This document shows, in pieces, positions 13,520 to 23,099 of a stretch of DNA of 28,271 bases (its first letter is position 1; every line of letters starts with the position of its first letter). Under the pieces are notes generated by a model. That model saw nothing but the letters and a program-made list of their open reading frames with translations. It was not told the DNA's origin and searched no databases. Source of the stretch: HGM04593 sp045636125. Lineage in GTDB: Bacteria; Bacteroidota; Bacteroidia; Bacteroidales; Bacteroidaceae. The DNA lies in contig JAZTWX010000041.1 in the NCBI GenBank assembly GCA_045636125.1, forward strand, positions 1 through 28,271, in the 5' to 3' direction. Position numbers and translations under genes: made by a program.

Positions 13520-16270
13520 ATGAGTTTAGCAAGCACCTACATTCCGGCCGAGGTCGAAGAAAAATGGTACGAATATTGGATAAAGAACAACCTGTTCCAC
13601 TCCGAGCCCGACGAGCGTGAGCCCTACACAATTGTAATTCCTCCCCCCAACGTAACAGGAGTATTGCATATGGGACATATGCTCAACAACACCATTCAGG
13701 ATATTCTGGTGCGTCGCGCCCGCATGCTTGGCAAGAACGCTTGCTGGGTTCCCGGTACCGACCACGCATCTATTGCCACCGAGGCAAAGGTTGTGAAAAA
13801 GCTTGCCGAGCAGGGAATAAAGAAGAGCGACCTCACACGCGAGGAGTTCTTGAAACACGCTTGGGAGTGGAAAGAGGAGCACGGAGGCATTATCCTCAAA
13901 CAGTTGCGCAAGCTTGGCGCATCGTGCGACTGGGACCGCACATCGTTCACAATGGACGAGGTACGCAGCAAGAGCGTTATCAAAGTATTCTGCGACCTCT
14001 ACAACAAAGGTCTCATCTACCGCGGCCTGCGTATGGTGAACTGGGACCCCAAAGCACAGACAGCTCTCAGCAACGAGGAGGTAATCTACAAGGAGGAAAA
14101 GAGCAAGCTCTACTACTTGCGTTACTATGTTGACGAGGCTGCAGGCTGCACCGACGGCGAAGAGGCCGACGCAGTAACACTCGCGCCCACCGACGCTTTC
14201 GACGCAACCGTGAAACACCAGATTCTGCACCGCGATGCAGAAGGCCGCCGCTACGCAGTGGTTGCCACCACCCGCCCCGAAACAATTATGGGTGACACCG
14301 CAATGTGCATCAACCCCAAAGACCCCAAGAACACCTGGTTGAAGGGCAAGAAGGTTATTGTACCCCTTGTAGGCCGTTCAATCCCCGTTATCGAGGACCG
14401 CTACGTTGAAATCGAGTTCGGTACAGGCTGCTTGAAGGTTACTCCCGCCCACGATACAAACGACTATATGCTGGGCAAGACACACAACCTCGAAACAATT
14501 GATATTTTCAACGCCGACGCAACAATAAGCGAGGCTGCAGGCCTTTATGTTGGTATGGACCGTATGGAGGTGCGCACACAAATTGCCGCCGACCTCGAAA
14601 AAGCCGGCCTTATGGAAAAGGTTGAGGACTACGAGAACAAGGTAGGTTATTCGGAGCGTAACGCCGACACAGCCGTTGAGCCCCGTTTGTGTATGCAGTG
14701 GTTCTTGCGTATGCAGCACTTTGCCGACATTGCCCTCCCCCCTGTAATGAACGACGAGCTTAAATTCTACCCCACAAAATACAAGACAACATACAACAAC
14801 TGGCTCAGCAACATTCAAGACTGGTGCATCAGCCGTCAGTTGTGGTGGGGTCACCGCATACCCGCCTACTTCCTGCCCACCGGCGAGGGAGAGAGCGAGC
14901 AGTTTGTGGTAGCCGAGAGCCGCGAGCAGGCATTGGAGCTTGCAAAGGCAATCCCCGGATACGAGAACATTACAGCCGAGGAGCTTAAACACGACGAGGA
15001 TGCCCTCGACACCTGGTTCAGTTCTTGGTTGTGGCCCATATCATTGTTCAATGGCATTTTGGACCCCGGGAACAAAGAGATAAGCTACTACTACCCCACA
15101 AACGACCTTGTAACCGGCCCCGCTATCATCTTCTTCTGGGTAGCACGTATGATTATGGCGGGCTACGAGTACCAGGGAGAAATGCCCTTCCGTAACGTAT
15201 ACTTCACAGGTATTGTACGCGACAAGCTTGGCCGCAAAATGAGCAAGCAGCTCGGCAACTCACCCAACCCCCTCGACCTCATTGAAAAATATGGCGCCGA
15301 CGGTGTACGTATGGGTATTATGTTGTCGGCACCCGCTGGTAACGACATTCTCTTCGACGAATCACTCTGCGAGCAGGGCCGTAACTTCTGCAACAAGATA
15401 TGGAACGCCTTCCGCCTTGTAAAGGGCTGGAACGTGAGCAGCGAGGCCGAGCAGCCCGAAAGCTCGAAGCTTGCAATAAAATACTTCGAGGAGACACTTG
15501 CAAAATCGGCAGCATTGCTCGACGACCAGTTCTCGAAATACCGCATCAACGAGGCGCTCATGAACATCTACACCCTCTTCTGGGACGAGTTCTCGGCGTG
15601 GTACCTCGAAATGATAAAACCCGCATACGGTTCACCCATCGACGCAGCCACCTACGAGGCAACACTCTCGTTCTTCGACAGCCTCTTGCGCCTGCTCCAC
15701 CCCTTCATGCCCTTCATCACCGAGGAATTGTGGCAGTCTATTTACGACCGCAAGGAGGGCGAGAGCCTTATGATACAGGATGTCAAGGCGCTCAGCCGCG
15801 CTTGCGACGAGGAGTTTATCGGCAAGATATCTGTTCTCAAGGAGATTATCGGTAACATACGTGCTATACGCCAGCAAAAGAACCTTTCGCCCCGCGAGCC
15901 TCTTGCGCTGCAAATTGTAGGCAACTCACCCGTTGCAGGGCTCGAGAGCGTGCTCACCAAAATGGCCAACCTCACAGCTATCGAAAGCGTTGACACCCCC
16001 GACGACACAGCCGTTTCGTTCCGTGTGGGAACAAGCGAGTTTGCCGTGCCTATGGGTTCACTCATCGACAAGGATGCCGAAATTGCAAAACTGCAGGAGG
16101 AGCTTGCCTATTTTGAGAAATTCCTCAAGAGCGTTGAGGCAAAGCTCGGTAACCCCAACTTTGTGAGCCGCGCACCCGAAAAGGTAATTGCAATTGAGCG
16201 CAAAAAGCAGTCGGACGCAACCGAGAAGATTGCAATGCTCACAGAAAGCATAAAGAAACTCTCAAAATAA
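13520..16270 (+). CDS. valS: Valyl-tRNA synthetase
   Basis: 916 residues, class I synthetase. The HIGH-type motif is HMGH (about 50-53) within PPPNVTGVLHMGHML. The KMSKS-type motif is KMSKQ (about 573-577) in GRKMSKQLGNSP. The CP1 editing domain begins with ATTRPETIMGD (about 247) and contains TPAHDTNDY. The tRNA-binding helical domain and C-terminal coiled-coil arm (about 850-916) are present. An extra segment of about 35 mostly acidic or polar residues (about 206-241) separates YYLRYYV from RYAVVATTRPE, where typical ValRS has only a few residues. The gene runs without a terminator into the next gene, 9 bases downstream. Confidence 0.97.
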   Translation: MSLASTYIPAEVEEKWYEYWIKNNLFHSEPDEREPYTIVIPPPNVTGVLHMGHMLNNTIQDILVRRARMLGKNACWVPGTDHASIATEAKVVKKLAEQGIKKSDLTREEFLKHAWEWKEEHGGIILKQLRKLGASCDWDRTSFTMDEVRSKSVIKVFCDLYNKGLIYRGLRMVNWDPKAQTALSNEEVIYKEEKSKLYYLRYYVDEAAGCTDGEEADAVTLAPTDAFDATVKHQILHRDAEGRRYAVVATTRPETIMGDTAMCINPKDPKNTWLKGKKVIVPLVGRSIPVIEDRYVEIEFGTGCLKVTPAHDTNDYMLGKTHNLETIDIFNADATISEAAGLYVGMDRMEVRTQIAADLEKAGLMEKVEDYENKVGYSERNADTAVEPRLCMQWFLRMQHFADIALPPVMNDELKFYPTKYKTTYNNWLSNIQDWCISRQLWWGHRIPAYFLPTGEGESEQFVVAESREQALELAKAIPGYENITAEELKHDEDALDTWFSSWLWPISLFNGILDPGNKEISYYYPTNDLVTGPAIIFFWVARMIMAGYEYQGEMPFRNVYFTGIVRDKLGRKMSKQLGNSPNPLDLIEKYGADGVRMGIMLSAPAGNDILFDESLCEQGRNFCNKIWNAFRLVKGWNVSSEAEQPESSKLAIKYFEETLAKSAALLDDQFSKYRINEALMNIYTLFWDEFSAWYLEMIKPAYGSPIDAATYEATLSFFDSLLRLLHPFMPFITEELWQSIYDRKEGESLMIQDVKALSRACDEEFIGKISVLKEIIGNIRAIRQQKNLSPREPLALQIVGNSPVAGLESVLTKMANLTAIESVDTPDDTAVSFRVGTSEFAVPMGSLIDKDAEIAKLQEELAYFEKFLKSVEAKLGNPNFVSRAPEKVIAIERKKQSDATEKIAMLTESIKKLSK

Positions 16271-16279
16271 ACCTGCCCT

Positions 16280-17161
16280 ATGGAGAACAAGAAACAGAAA
16301 ATAGTTCTACTCGCCGCCATGGCGCTGTTACTCACAACAGCAACAGTGCTTGGAGTACTGCTCTTGCAAAGCAAGCAAAAGAACAGCGAAATGCAAGAAT
16401 TGTTTGCCATAGAGAAAGAGGAGCTCGAAAGCGAGTATTCGAGTTTCGCAATGCAGTACGACGAGCTTAAGATACGCATCACAAACGATTCGTTGCAAAC
16501 AAAGCTCGAACAGGAAAAACTGCGCACCCAGCAGCTGCTCGAAGAGCTCAAGCAGACAAAAGCCGAAAATGCGGCCGAAATAACACGCCTGAAGAAAGAG
16601 CTCAAGACAGTGCGCGCCGTGCTCCGCAGCTACGTTCTTCAAATAGACTCGCTCAACGCACTGAACGAGAACCTAAAGAAGGAGAACAAGCGCGTGAACG
16701 AGAAATACCGCGAAGCATCGCGCAAGATAGACGCCCTTGCAAGCGCCAAAGAGGAGCTTGCCGAGAAGGTGAACCTTGCATCGCAGCTCGACGCGATGGG
16801 CATTAAAATGACCCCCGTGAAGAAAAGCGGCAAGAGCGTGAGCAAGCTCAAACGCGCAAAGCAACTCGAGATTAACTTTGTGATAACAAAGAACATAACA
16901 GCAAGCACCGGAAACAAAACCGTGTATGCCCGCATAATGCAGCCCAGCCAGGAGGTGCTCACAAAGAGCAGGAGCAACACCTTCCTCTACGAGAACCGCG
17001 AGATTGGCTACTCAATGAAAAGAGACATTGAATACACGGGCGAGGAGCAAGAGGTTACAATGTACTGGGACATTGAAGAGTTTCTGCAACCCGGCACCTA
17101 CCGCCTCTTCCTTTTCACCGACGGCATTATGATAGGTTCGGGCAGTTATGAGTTTGAATAA
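16280..17161 (+). CDS. Membrane-anchored coiled-coil protein of unknown function
   Basis: 293 residues. A short basic N-terminus is followed by one membrane helix (about 9-29). A long, E/K/Q/L-rich coiled coil (about 33-168) follows. The globular C-terminal part (about 190-293) reads as beta-rich (LEINFVITKNI, TVYARIMQPSQEVL, YTGEEQEVTMYWDI, PGTYRLFLFTDG). The topology suggests a cytoplasmic N-terminus with the coiled coil and C-terminal domain in the periplasm. It looks like a conserved Bacteroidetes protein I cannot name. It is very probably co-transcribed with valS, but no functional link to aminoacylation is evident. Confidence 0.8.
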   Translation: MENKKQKIVLLAAMALLLTTATVLGVLLLQSKQKNSEMQELFAIEKEELESEYSSFAMQYDELKIRITNDSLQTKLEQEKLRTQQLLEELKQTKAENAAEITRLKKELKTVRAVLRSYVLQIDSLNALNENLKKENKRVNEKYREASRKIDALASAKEELAEKVNLASQLDAMGIKMTPVKKSGKSVSKLKRAKQLEINFVITKNITASTGNKTVYARIMQPSQEVLTKSRSNTFLYENREIGYSMKRDIEYTGEEQEVTMYWDIEEFLQPGTYRLFLFTDGIMIGSGSYEFE

Positions 17162-17201
17162 AGAAAAAAGCAATAAATAGCCCGGTATCAAAAAATATTT
17201 G

Positions 17202-17209
17202 TATCTTTA
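17202..17209 (+). promoter_or_regulatory. -7-like box ahead of lysS
   Basis: TATCTTTA differs from TAnnTTTG only at the last base and lies 58 bases before the lysS start, in a 105-base gap without a gene. No spaced TTG. Weak candidate. Confidence 0.35.
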
Positions 17210-17266
17210 ACGGGAAACAAATACAAAGTACCGCAAACAGGAATTAATTTAATACAAAATAGCAAA

Positions 17267-18994
17267 ATGAACATTCTGGAATTAAGCGAACAAGAGATTG
17301 TGCGCCGCGAAGCCCTCGGCGAGCTACGCAATATGGGCATTGAGCCCTACCCTGCAGCCGAGTACCCCACAAACGCCTTCTCGGTGGATATTCTGCAAGA
17401 ATTCAAAGACGAGGACGAGCCTCGCGAGGTGTGCATCGCCGGCCGTATGATGAGCCGCCGTGTAATGGGAAAAGCATCTTTCATTGAGCTGCAGGACTCT
17501 AAAGGCCGCATACAGGTATACATCACCCGCGACGACATTTGCCCCGGAGAGAACAAGGACGGTTACAACACCCTCTTCAAGCGCCTGCTCGACATTGGCG
17601 ACTTTGTAGGTATCAAAGGTTTTGTATTCCGCACACAGACCGGCGAAATCACAGTACACGCAAAAGAGCTCACAATCCTTTCAAAGAGCATACGCCCCCT
17701 GCCCATCGTAAAATACAAAGACGGCGTTGCGTATGACAAGTTCGAGGACCCCGAGCTCCGTTACCGCCAGCGTTATGTAGACCTCGTGGTAAACGACGAT
17801 GTAAAGGAGATATTCATCAAGCGCAACAAGATATACTCATCTATGCGTGAATACTTCAACGCACAGGGTTATATGGAGGTTGAAACACCCGTGTTGCAGT
17901 CAATCCCCGGTGGAGCTGCTGCGCGCCCCTTCATCACACACCACAATGCGCTCGACATTCCCCTCTACCTGCGTATCGCCAACGAGCTTTACCTCAAACG
18001 TCTCATCGTAGGTGGCTTTGAGGGCGTTTATGAGTTCTCAAAGAACTTCCGCAATGAGGGTATGGACCGCACCCACAACCCCGAGTTCACCTGTATGGAA
18101 ATTTACGTAGCCTACAAGGACTACAACTGGATGATGACCTTCACCGAAAATATGCTCGAGAAGATTGCAATGGACGTGAACGGCACCACCGATGTAAAAG
18201 TGGGCGACAACATTATCAGCTTCAAGGCACCCTTCCGTCGCGTTACTATGCTCGACTCCATCAAGGAGTTCACAGGTTACGACCTCAACGGCAAGAGCGA
18301 GGAGGAGATTTTCGCTATCTGCAAGGAACTTAAAATGGAGGTCGACGAGACAATGGGCAAGGGCAAGCTCATCGACGAGATATTCGGCGAGTTCTGCGAG
18401 GGCAACTACATACAGCCCACCTTCATCACCGACTACCCCATTGAAATGTCACCCCTGTGCAAGCGTCACCGCGAGAACCCCGACCTCACCGAGCGCTTCG
18501 AGCTTATGGTAAACGGTAAGGAGCTTTGCAACGCTTACAGCGAGCTCAACGACCCCATTGACCAGGCCGAGCGTTTCCAGGAGCAGTTGCGCCTGAGCGA
18601 AAAGGGCGACGACGAGGCAATGTTCATCGACAAGGACTTTGTACGCGCGCTCGAGTATGGTATGCCCCCCACATCGGGTATGGGTATCGGTATGGACCGT
18701 CTTGCAATGCTCATGACCGGCCAGACAACAATTCAGGAGGTTCTTTTCTTCCCGCAGATGCGCCCCGAAAAGAAAGTTCCCAAGGATGGCGTTGCAGCTT
18801 TTGCAGCTATCGGCGTGCCCGAAGAGTGGGTTCCCGTACTTCACAAAGCAGGCTACAACCTTGTGAGCGACCTCAAGGACGGCAATCCCCAGAAGATACA
18901 GCAGGAGATTGGTGGCATAAACAAGAAATTCAAACTCAACTACACCACTCCCTCTGTAAACGAGGTTGCCGAGTGGGTGAGCAAGCTTGCATAA
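17267..18994 (+). CDS. lysS: Lysyl-tRNA synthetase (class II)
   Basis: 575 residues. The N-terminal OB-fold anticodon-binding domain is at about 50-150 (VCIAGRMMSRRVMGKASFIELQ is its first strand pair). Class II motifs follow: motif 1 region around RNKIYSSMREYF, motif 2 FRNEGMDRTHNPEFTCME (about 262-279), and motif 3 GMGIGMDRLAMLMTG (about 470-484). About 70 residues beyond the usual end (505 in E. coli) form an additional C-terminal domain (about 505-575; VPEEWVPVLHKAGYNLVSDL), seen in Bacteroides LysRS. It charges tRNA-Lys. gpsA follows after 53 bases. Confidence 0.97.
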   Translation: MNILELSEQEIVRREALGELRNMGIEPYPAAEYPTNAFSVDILQEFKDEDEPREVCIAGRMMSRRVMGKASFIELQDSKGRIQVYITRDDICPGENKDGYNTLFKRLLDIGDFVGIKGFVFRTQTGEITVHAKELTILSKSIRPLPIVKYKDGVAYDKFEDPELRYRQRYVDLVVNDDVKEIFIKRNKIYSSMREYFNAQGYMEVETPVLQSIPGGAAARPFITHHNALDIPLYLRIANELYLKRLIVGGFEGVYEFSKNFRNEGMDRTHNPEFTCMEIYVAYKDYNWMMTFTENMLEKIAMDVNGTTDVKVGDNIISFKAPFRRVTMLDSIKEFTGYDLNGKSEEEIFAICKELKMEVDETMGKGKLIDEIFGEFCEGNYIQPTFITDYPIEMSPLCKRHRENPDLTERFELMVNGKELCNAYSELNDPIDQAERFQEQLRLSEKGDDEAMFIDKDFVRALEYGMPPTSGMGIGMDRLAMLMTGQTTIQEVLFFPQMRPEKKVPKDGVAAFAAIGVPEEWVPVLHKAGYNLVSDLKDGNPQKIQQEIGGINKKFKLNYTTPSVNEVAEWVSKLA

Positions 18995-19047
18995 AAAGGC
19001 TTACGGCTTTTCATATATTTACAGGAAATTAAAACAATTTCTCAATT

Positions 19048-20046
19048 ATGGATCTTACTAATTCAACAGTAGCAATAATGGGCGGCGGAAGCTGGGCAAC
19101 AGCAATCGCCAAAGTGTTATTGAGCAATGTAGAGAGCATAAATTGGTACATAAGACGCGACGACCGCATTGAGGATTTCAAGCGCCTGGGACACAACCCC
19201 GCTTACCTTTCATCGGTAAAGTTCGACACCAACAGAATCAATTTCTCGTCCGACATCAACAAGATTGTAAAGGAGTCGGATATACTGGTGTTCGTAACCC
19301 CCTCGCCCTACTTGAAAAACCACCTCAAAAAGCTGAAGACCGACCTTTCGGACAAATTCATTGTGAACGCCATCAAAGGTATTGTTCCCGATGAGAACCT
19401 CATTATCTCGGAGTATTTCCACAAGGCCTACAAGGTGCCTTATGAGAATATTGCGGCCATTGCAGGCCCCTGTCACGCCGAGGAGGTTGCGCTCGAACGC
19501 CTTTCGTACCTCACAGTGGGATGTTCAAGCATCGACCACGCACGCCAGTTTGCACAGAAACTGTCGAACAGCTTCATCAAGACATCGGTGAGCGACGACG
19601 TTGTGGGCATTGAGTACGGCTCGGTTCTCAAGAACATATACGCTATTGCGGCGGGTATCTGCAGCGGATTGAAATATGGCGACAACTTTCAGGCTGTGCT
19701 TATGTCGAACGCAGTTATCGAGATGAACCGTTTCATAAACGTTGTTCACCCCATTGAGCGCACAATCAACGACTCGGTTTACCTGGGCGACCTTCTGGTT
19801 ACCGGTTACTCAAACTTCAGCCGCAACCGCGTGTTCGGCACAATGATTGGAAAGGGCTACTCGGTAAAGAGCGCACAAATTGAAATGGAGATGATTGCCG
19901 AGGGTTACTACGGTGCCAAATGTATTAAGGAGATAAATGAGCAGTACCGTGTGAACACTCCCATCATTGACGCTGTTTACAATATTCTCTATGAGGGAAT
20001 TTCTCCCGTAATTGAGATTAAACTGCTGACAGACGCTTTCAAGTAG
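19048..20046 (+). CDS. gpsA: NAD(P)H-dependent glycerol-3-phosphate dehydrogenase
   Basis: 332 residues. The N-terminal Rossmann fold starts VAIMGGGSWATAIAKV (about 8-23). The substrate domain contains NAIKGI, IAGPCHAEEVA, and the catalytic segment IEYGSVLKNIYAIAAGI with the conserved lysine. The enzyme reduces dihydroxyacetone phosphate to sn-glycerol 3-phosphate for phospholipid synthesis. The order lysS-gpsA-pgi is one I recall from Bacteroides genomes. A strong terminator follows. Confidence 0.96.
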   Translation: MDLTNSTVAIMGGGSWATAIAKVLLSNVESINWYIRRDDRIEDFKRLGHNPAYLSSVKFDTNRINFSSDINKIVKESDILVFVTPSPYLKNHLKKLKTDLSDKFIVNAIKGIVPDENLIISEYFHKAYKVPYENIAAIAGPCHAEEVALERLSYLTVGCSSIDHARQFAQKLSNSFIKTSVSDDVVGIEYGSVLKNIYAIAAGICSGLKYGDNFQAVLMSNAVIEMNRFINVVHPIERTINDSVYLGDLLVTGYSNFSRNRVFGTMIGKGYSVKSAQIEMEMIAEGYYGAKCIKEINEQYRVNTPIIDAVYNILYEGISPVIEIKLLTDAFK

Positions 20047-20074
20047 AACAAAGCCGGTTTTGCCGAAACAACTT

Positions 20075-20112
20075 AGCACATTCCTCACAAGCTTGTGAGG
20101 AATATGCTTTTT
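20075..20112 (+). terminator. Intrinsic terminator after gpsA
   Basis: A perfect 24-base palindrome (20080-20103; arms attcctcacaag and cttgtgaggaat), extended by agca/tgct across a single mismatch and followed by five T. It separates gpsA from pgi, so pgi needs its own promoter; no clear TAnnTTTG was found in the remaining 72 bases. Confidence 0.92.
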
Positions 20113-20184
20113 ACGGCATTCAATAAAAGAAAAACAGATATAAGAAATAAATAATTTTAATATACAAAGAAATTTACACACATT

Positions 20185-21528
20185 ATGGAAAATATTAAAT
20201 TGAACATAGACAAAGTAACACAATTTGTTACAAAAGAGGAGATTATGGCTTTGGAGCCCCAGGTTAAAAAAGCACAGCAGGCTCTTGAGGATGGTTCACT
20301 CCCCGGAAACGATTTTCTTGGTTGGTTACACCTCCCCTCTTCAATAACAAAAGAGTTCATCGAGGAGATTAAAGCAACAGCCGAGACATTGCGCAGCAAC
20401 TGCGATGTAGTAGTTGTTGCCGGTATCGGCGGTAGCTACCTTGGTGCCCGTGCCGTTATCGAGGCGTTGAGCAACAACTTTGCAGCTATGATGGATGGCA
20501 ACGGTAACCCCCGCGTAATATTCGCAGGCCACAACATCAGCGAGGACTATTTGAGCGAGCTCACAACATTCCTCGCCGACAAGAAATTCGGTGTCATCAA
20601 CATTTCAAAATCGGGTACAACAACCGAGACTGCTCTCGCGTTCCGTCTCTTGAAGAAACAGTGCGAAGACCAGCGTGGCAAGGAGACTGCAAGCAAGGTT
20701 ATTGTTGCAATTACCGACGCAGTTAAGGGTGCAGCACGCATCACAGCCGACAAAGAGGGCTACAAGAGCTTCATTATCCCCGACAACGTAGGTGGCCGTT
20801 TCTCGGTACTCACTCCCGTAGGTCTTCTCCCCATTGCCGTTGCAGGTTTCGACATCGAGCAGCTTGTTAAGGGTGCACAGGACATGGAGAAAGGTTGCGC
20901 TGTTGACGTTCCCTTTGAGGAGAACATTGCTGCAATGTACGCTGCAACACGTAACGCCCTCTATGCTCGTGGCAAGAAGATTGAGATTCTCGTGAACTAC
21001 CAGCCCAAGCTTCACTTCACATCGGAGTGGTGGAAACAGCTCTACGGCGAGAGCGAGGGCAAAGAGAACAAAGGTATCTTCCCCGCATCGGTAGACTTTA
21101 CAACCGACCTCCACTCAATGGGACAGTGGATTCAGGAGGGCGAGCGCACAATCTTCGAGACAGTGCTCTCTATTGAAAAGCCCAACAGCTCACTCATCGT
21201 TCCCGCCGACGAAGAGAACCTCGACGGCCTCAACTTCCTTGCCGGCAAACACGTCGATGAGGTTAACAAGATGGCCGAGCTCGGTACACAGCTTGCTCAC
21301 GTTGACGGCGGCGTGCCCAACATCCGCATCAGCATCCCCCAACTCAACGCATACTACATTGGCCAGCTCATCTACTTCTTTGAGATTGGTTGCGGTATCA
21401 GCGGCTACGTATTGGGCGTAAACCCCTTCAACCAGCCCGGTGTTGAGGCATACAAGAAGAATATGTTCGCACTGCTCGACAAACCCGGATACGAGGAGGA
21501 GAGCAAGGCTATACGCGCAAGACTCTAA
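20185..21528 (+). CDS. pgi: Glucose-6-phosphate isomerase
   Basis: 447 residues, the shorter bacterial type. Sugar-phosphate binding motifs are present: GIGGSYLGARAVIEAL (about 78-93), NISKSGTTTETALAFR (about 137-152) and DNVGGRFSVLTPVGLLP (about 195-211). Active-site elements near the end include the GGVPNI-type segment and the terminal helix. It interconverts glucose 6-phosphate and fructose 6-phosphate. Its stop codon TAA shares a base with the ATG of the next gene (21528), giving tight translational coupling with the HAD phosphatase. Confidence 0.97.
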   Translation: MENIKLNIDKVTQFVTKEEIMALEPQVKKAQQALEDGSLPGNDFLGWLHLPSSITKEFIEEIKATAETLRSNCDVVVVAGIGGSYLGARAVIEALSNNFAAMMDGNGNPRVIFAGHNISEDYLSELTTFLADKKFGVINISKSGTTTETALAFRLLKKQCEDQRGKETASKVIVAITDAVKGAARITADKEGYKSFIIPDNVGGRFSVLTPVGLLPIAVAGFDIEQLVKGAQDMEKGCAVDVPFEENIAAMYAATRNALYARGKKIEILVNYQPKLHFTSEWWKQLYGESEGKENKGIFPASVDFTTDLHSMGQWIQEGERTIFETVLSIEKPNSSLIVPADEENLDGLNFLAGKHVDEVNKMAELGTQLAHVDGGVPNIRISIPQLNAYYIGQLIYFFEIGCGISGYVLGVNPFNQPGVEAYKKNMFALLDKPGYEEESKAIRARL

Positions 21529-22262
21529 TGAATTACAAAGAGATTATAGACAAATTCCAGCAACTGCAGGGCCGCAAAGCCTTGCAGTTGCGTGCTGTAT
21601 TGTTCGACATGGACGGTGTTCTCTTCGACTCAATGCCTTTCCACGCAAAAGCGTGGTCACAGGTAATGACAGAGGCGGGATACAATTTTTCCGAAGAGGA
21701 TGTTTATATGAACGAGGGACGCACCGGAGCCGACACCATAAACACCGCAAGCCTCGCACAGTTCGGCAAGCTTGCCACACAGGAGCACATCGATGCCTTG
21801 TGCCAAAGAAAGTGCGAGATTTATGCCACATACCCCGAAACACCACGCATACAGGGCGCTGTGGAGCTTGTAAAAAAGGTGAAAGCTTGCGGGCTCACCC
21901 CAATGATTGTAACGGGCTCGGGCACCCCCACCCTGCTCAACCGCATACAGAGCCACTTCCCCGGCCTTTTCGACGAGAACCACATTGTAACAAGTTTCAA
22001 CGTGAAACGCGGCAAGCCCTTCCCCGACCCTTACCTCCTTGCCCTTGAAAAAGGCGGCCTCGCGCCCAACGAGGCAATTGTTGTGGAAAATGCACCGCTC
22101 GGTGTAACGGCAGGCGTAGCAGCAGGGCTCTTCACCATTGCAGCAAACACAGGCCCATTGAACCCGCAGGTTCTCTACAATGCAGGTGCAAACATTGTGT
22201 TCCCCTCGGTGCAGGCAATACACGACGAGTGGGAGAACCTTCTCGCAGCATTCAAAGCATAA
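21528..22262 (+). CDS. HAD-superfamily hydrolase (beta-phosphoglucomutase-like)
   Basis: 244 residues. HAD motif I FDMDGVLFDS places the nucleophile at D27 and the acid/base at D29, followed by a helical cap of the phosphoglucomutase type. Motif II is IVTGSGT, motif III the lysine in VKRGKPFPDPYL, and motif IV VVENAPLG. The substrate is not predictable; members include sugar-phosphate phosphatases and beta-phosphoglucomutases. Coupling to pgi suggests a sugar phosphate (inference). The prmC start codon follows its stop codon with no gap. Confidence 0.88.
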   Translation: MNYKEIIDKFQQLQGRKALQLRAVLFDMDGVLFDSMPFHAKAWSQVMTEAGYNFSEEDVYMNEGRTGADTINTASLAQFGKLATQEHIDALCQRKCEIYATYPETPRIQGAVELVKKVKACGLTPMIVTGSGTPTLLNRIQSHFPGLFDENHIVTSFNVKRGKPFPDPYLLALEKGGLAPNEAIVVENAPLGVTAGVAAGLFTIAANTGPLNPQVLYNAGANIVFPSVQAIHDEWENLLAAFKA

Positions 22263-23099
22263 ATGAGGCAACTGCTTAAAAAGATAGACGACGCAATAGG
22301 CGCCCACTACCCGAAAGGCGAAGTGAGCGCCCTTGCCCGTATTATAGCAACCGAGCTTTTAGGCTTCTCACAAACAACATACTATCTTAAAGAGCCTGTC
22401 ACCCTCTCCCCCACCCACGAAAAGCAACTCACCGATGCGCTTGAAAGGCTCCGGCGCGACGAGCCCATACAATATATTCTGGGGTACAGCGACTTTTGCG
22501 GGTTGCGTTTTTCCGTTGCACCCGGAGTGCTCATTCCCCGCCCCGAAACAAGCGAGCTTGTCGAGTGGGTTGCAAACGACGAGCGCAACGCCGCGAACAT
22601 TCTCGACATTGGCACCGGCAGCGGATGTATAGCGGTGAGCCTTTCCCATAAACTACCCAACGCAAAAGTTACAGCGTGGGACATTTCGCCACAGGCGCTC
22701 GCCATTGCACAAAACAACAGCACGGCCAATGGCTGCAACGTGCTTTTTGAACAGCACGATATTCTTGCCCACACCCCCACCGCCGCGCAATACGATGTAA
22801 TTGTGAGCAACCCGCCCTATATTAAAGAGGTAGAAAAGGAAGCAATGGAGAACAACGTACTCGAGTGGGAGCCCCATATAGCCCTTTTTGTGCCCGACAG
22901 TGACCCTTTGCTCTTCTACCGCACAATTGCAGAAAAAGCCCAAAAGATGCTCACTCCCGGCGGGCACCTATATTTTGAGATTAACCGTGCTCACAGTGCC
23001 GACACTGTAAAGATGTTGGAGGCTATGGGATACACCAACGTAACCCTGCGCAAGGATTTTGCCGACAACGACAGAATGATAAAAGCCCAAAAACAATGA
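22263..23099 (+). CDS. prmC: Release factor N5-glutamine methyltransferase
   Basis: 278 residues. The helical N-terminal domain recognises the release factor. The SAM-binding motif ILDIGTGSGCIAVSL lies at about 113-127, and the catalytic NPPY at N183-Y186 in IVSNPPYI. RPETSELVEWV before the SAM motif is typical of PrmC/HemK. It methylates the glutamine of the GGQ loop in RF1 and RF2. It starts directly after the HAD stop codon and overlaps recX by the four bases ATGA. Confidence 0.96.
   Translation: MRQLLKKIDDAIGAHYPKGEVSALARIIATELLGFSQTTYYLKEPVTLSPTHEKQLTDALERLRRDEPIQYILGYSDFCGLRFSVAPGVLIPRPETSELVEWVANDERNAANILDIGTGSGCIAVSLSHKLPNAKVTAWDISPQALAIAQNNSTANGCNVLFEQHDILAHTPTAAQYDVIVSNPPYIKEVEKEAMENNVLEWEPHIALFVPDSDPLLFYRTIAEKAQKMLTPGGHLYFEINRAHSADTVKMLEAMGYTNVTLRKDFADNDRMIKAQKQ

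Noticed and set aside
13526..14230. Minus-strand open frame opposite valS
   Set aside because: Antisense shadow of valS, with no recognisable features.
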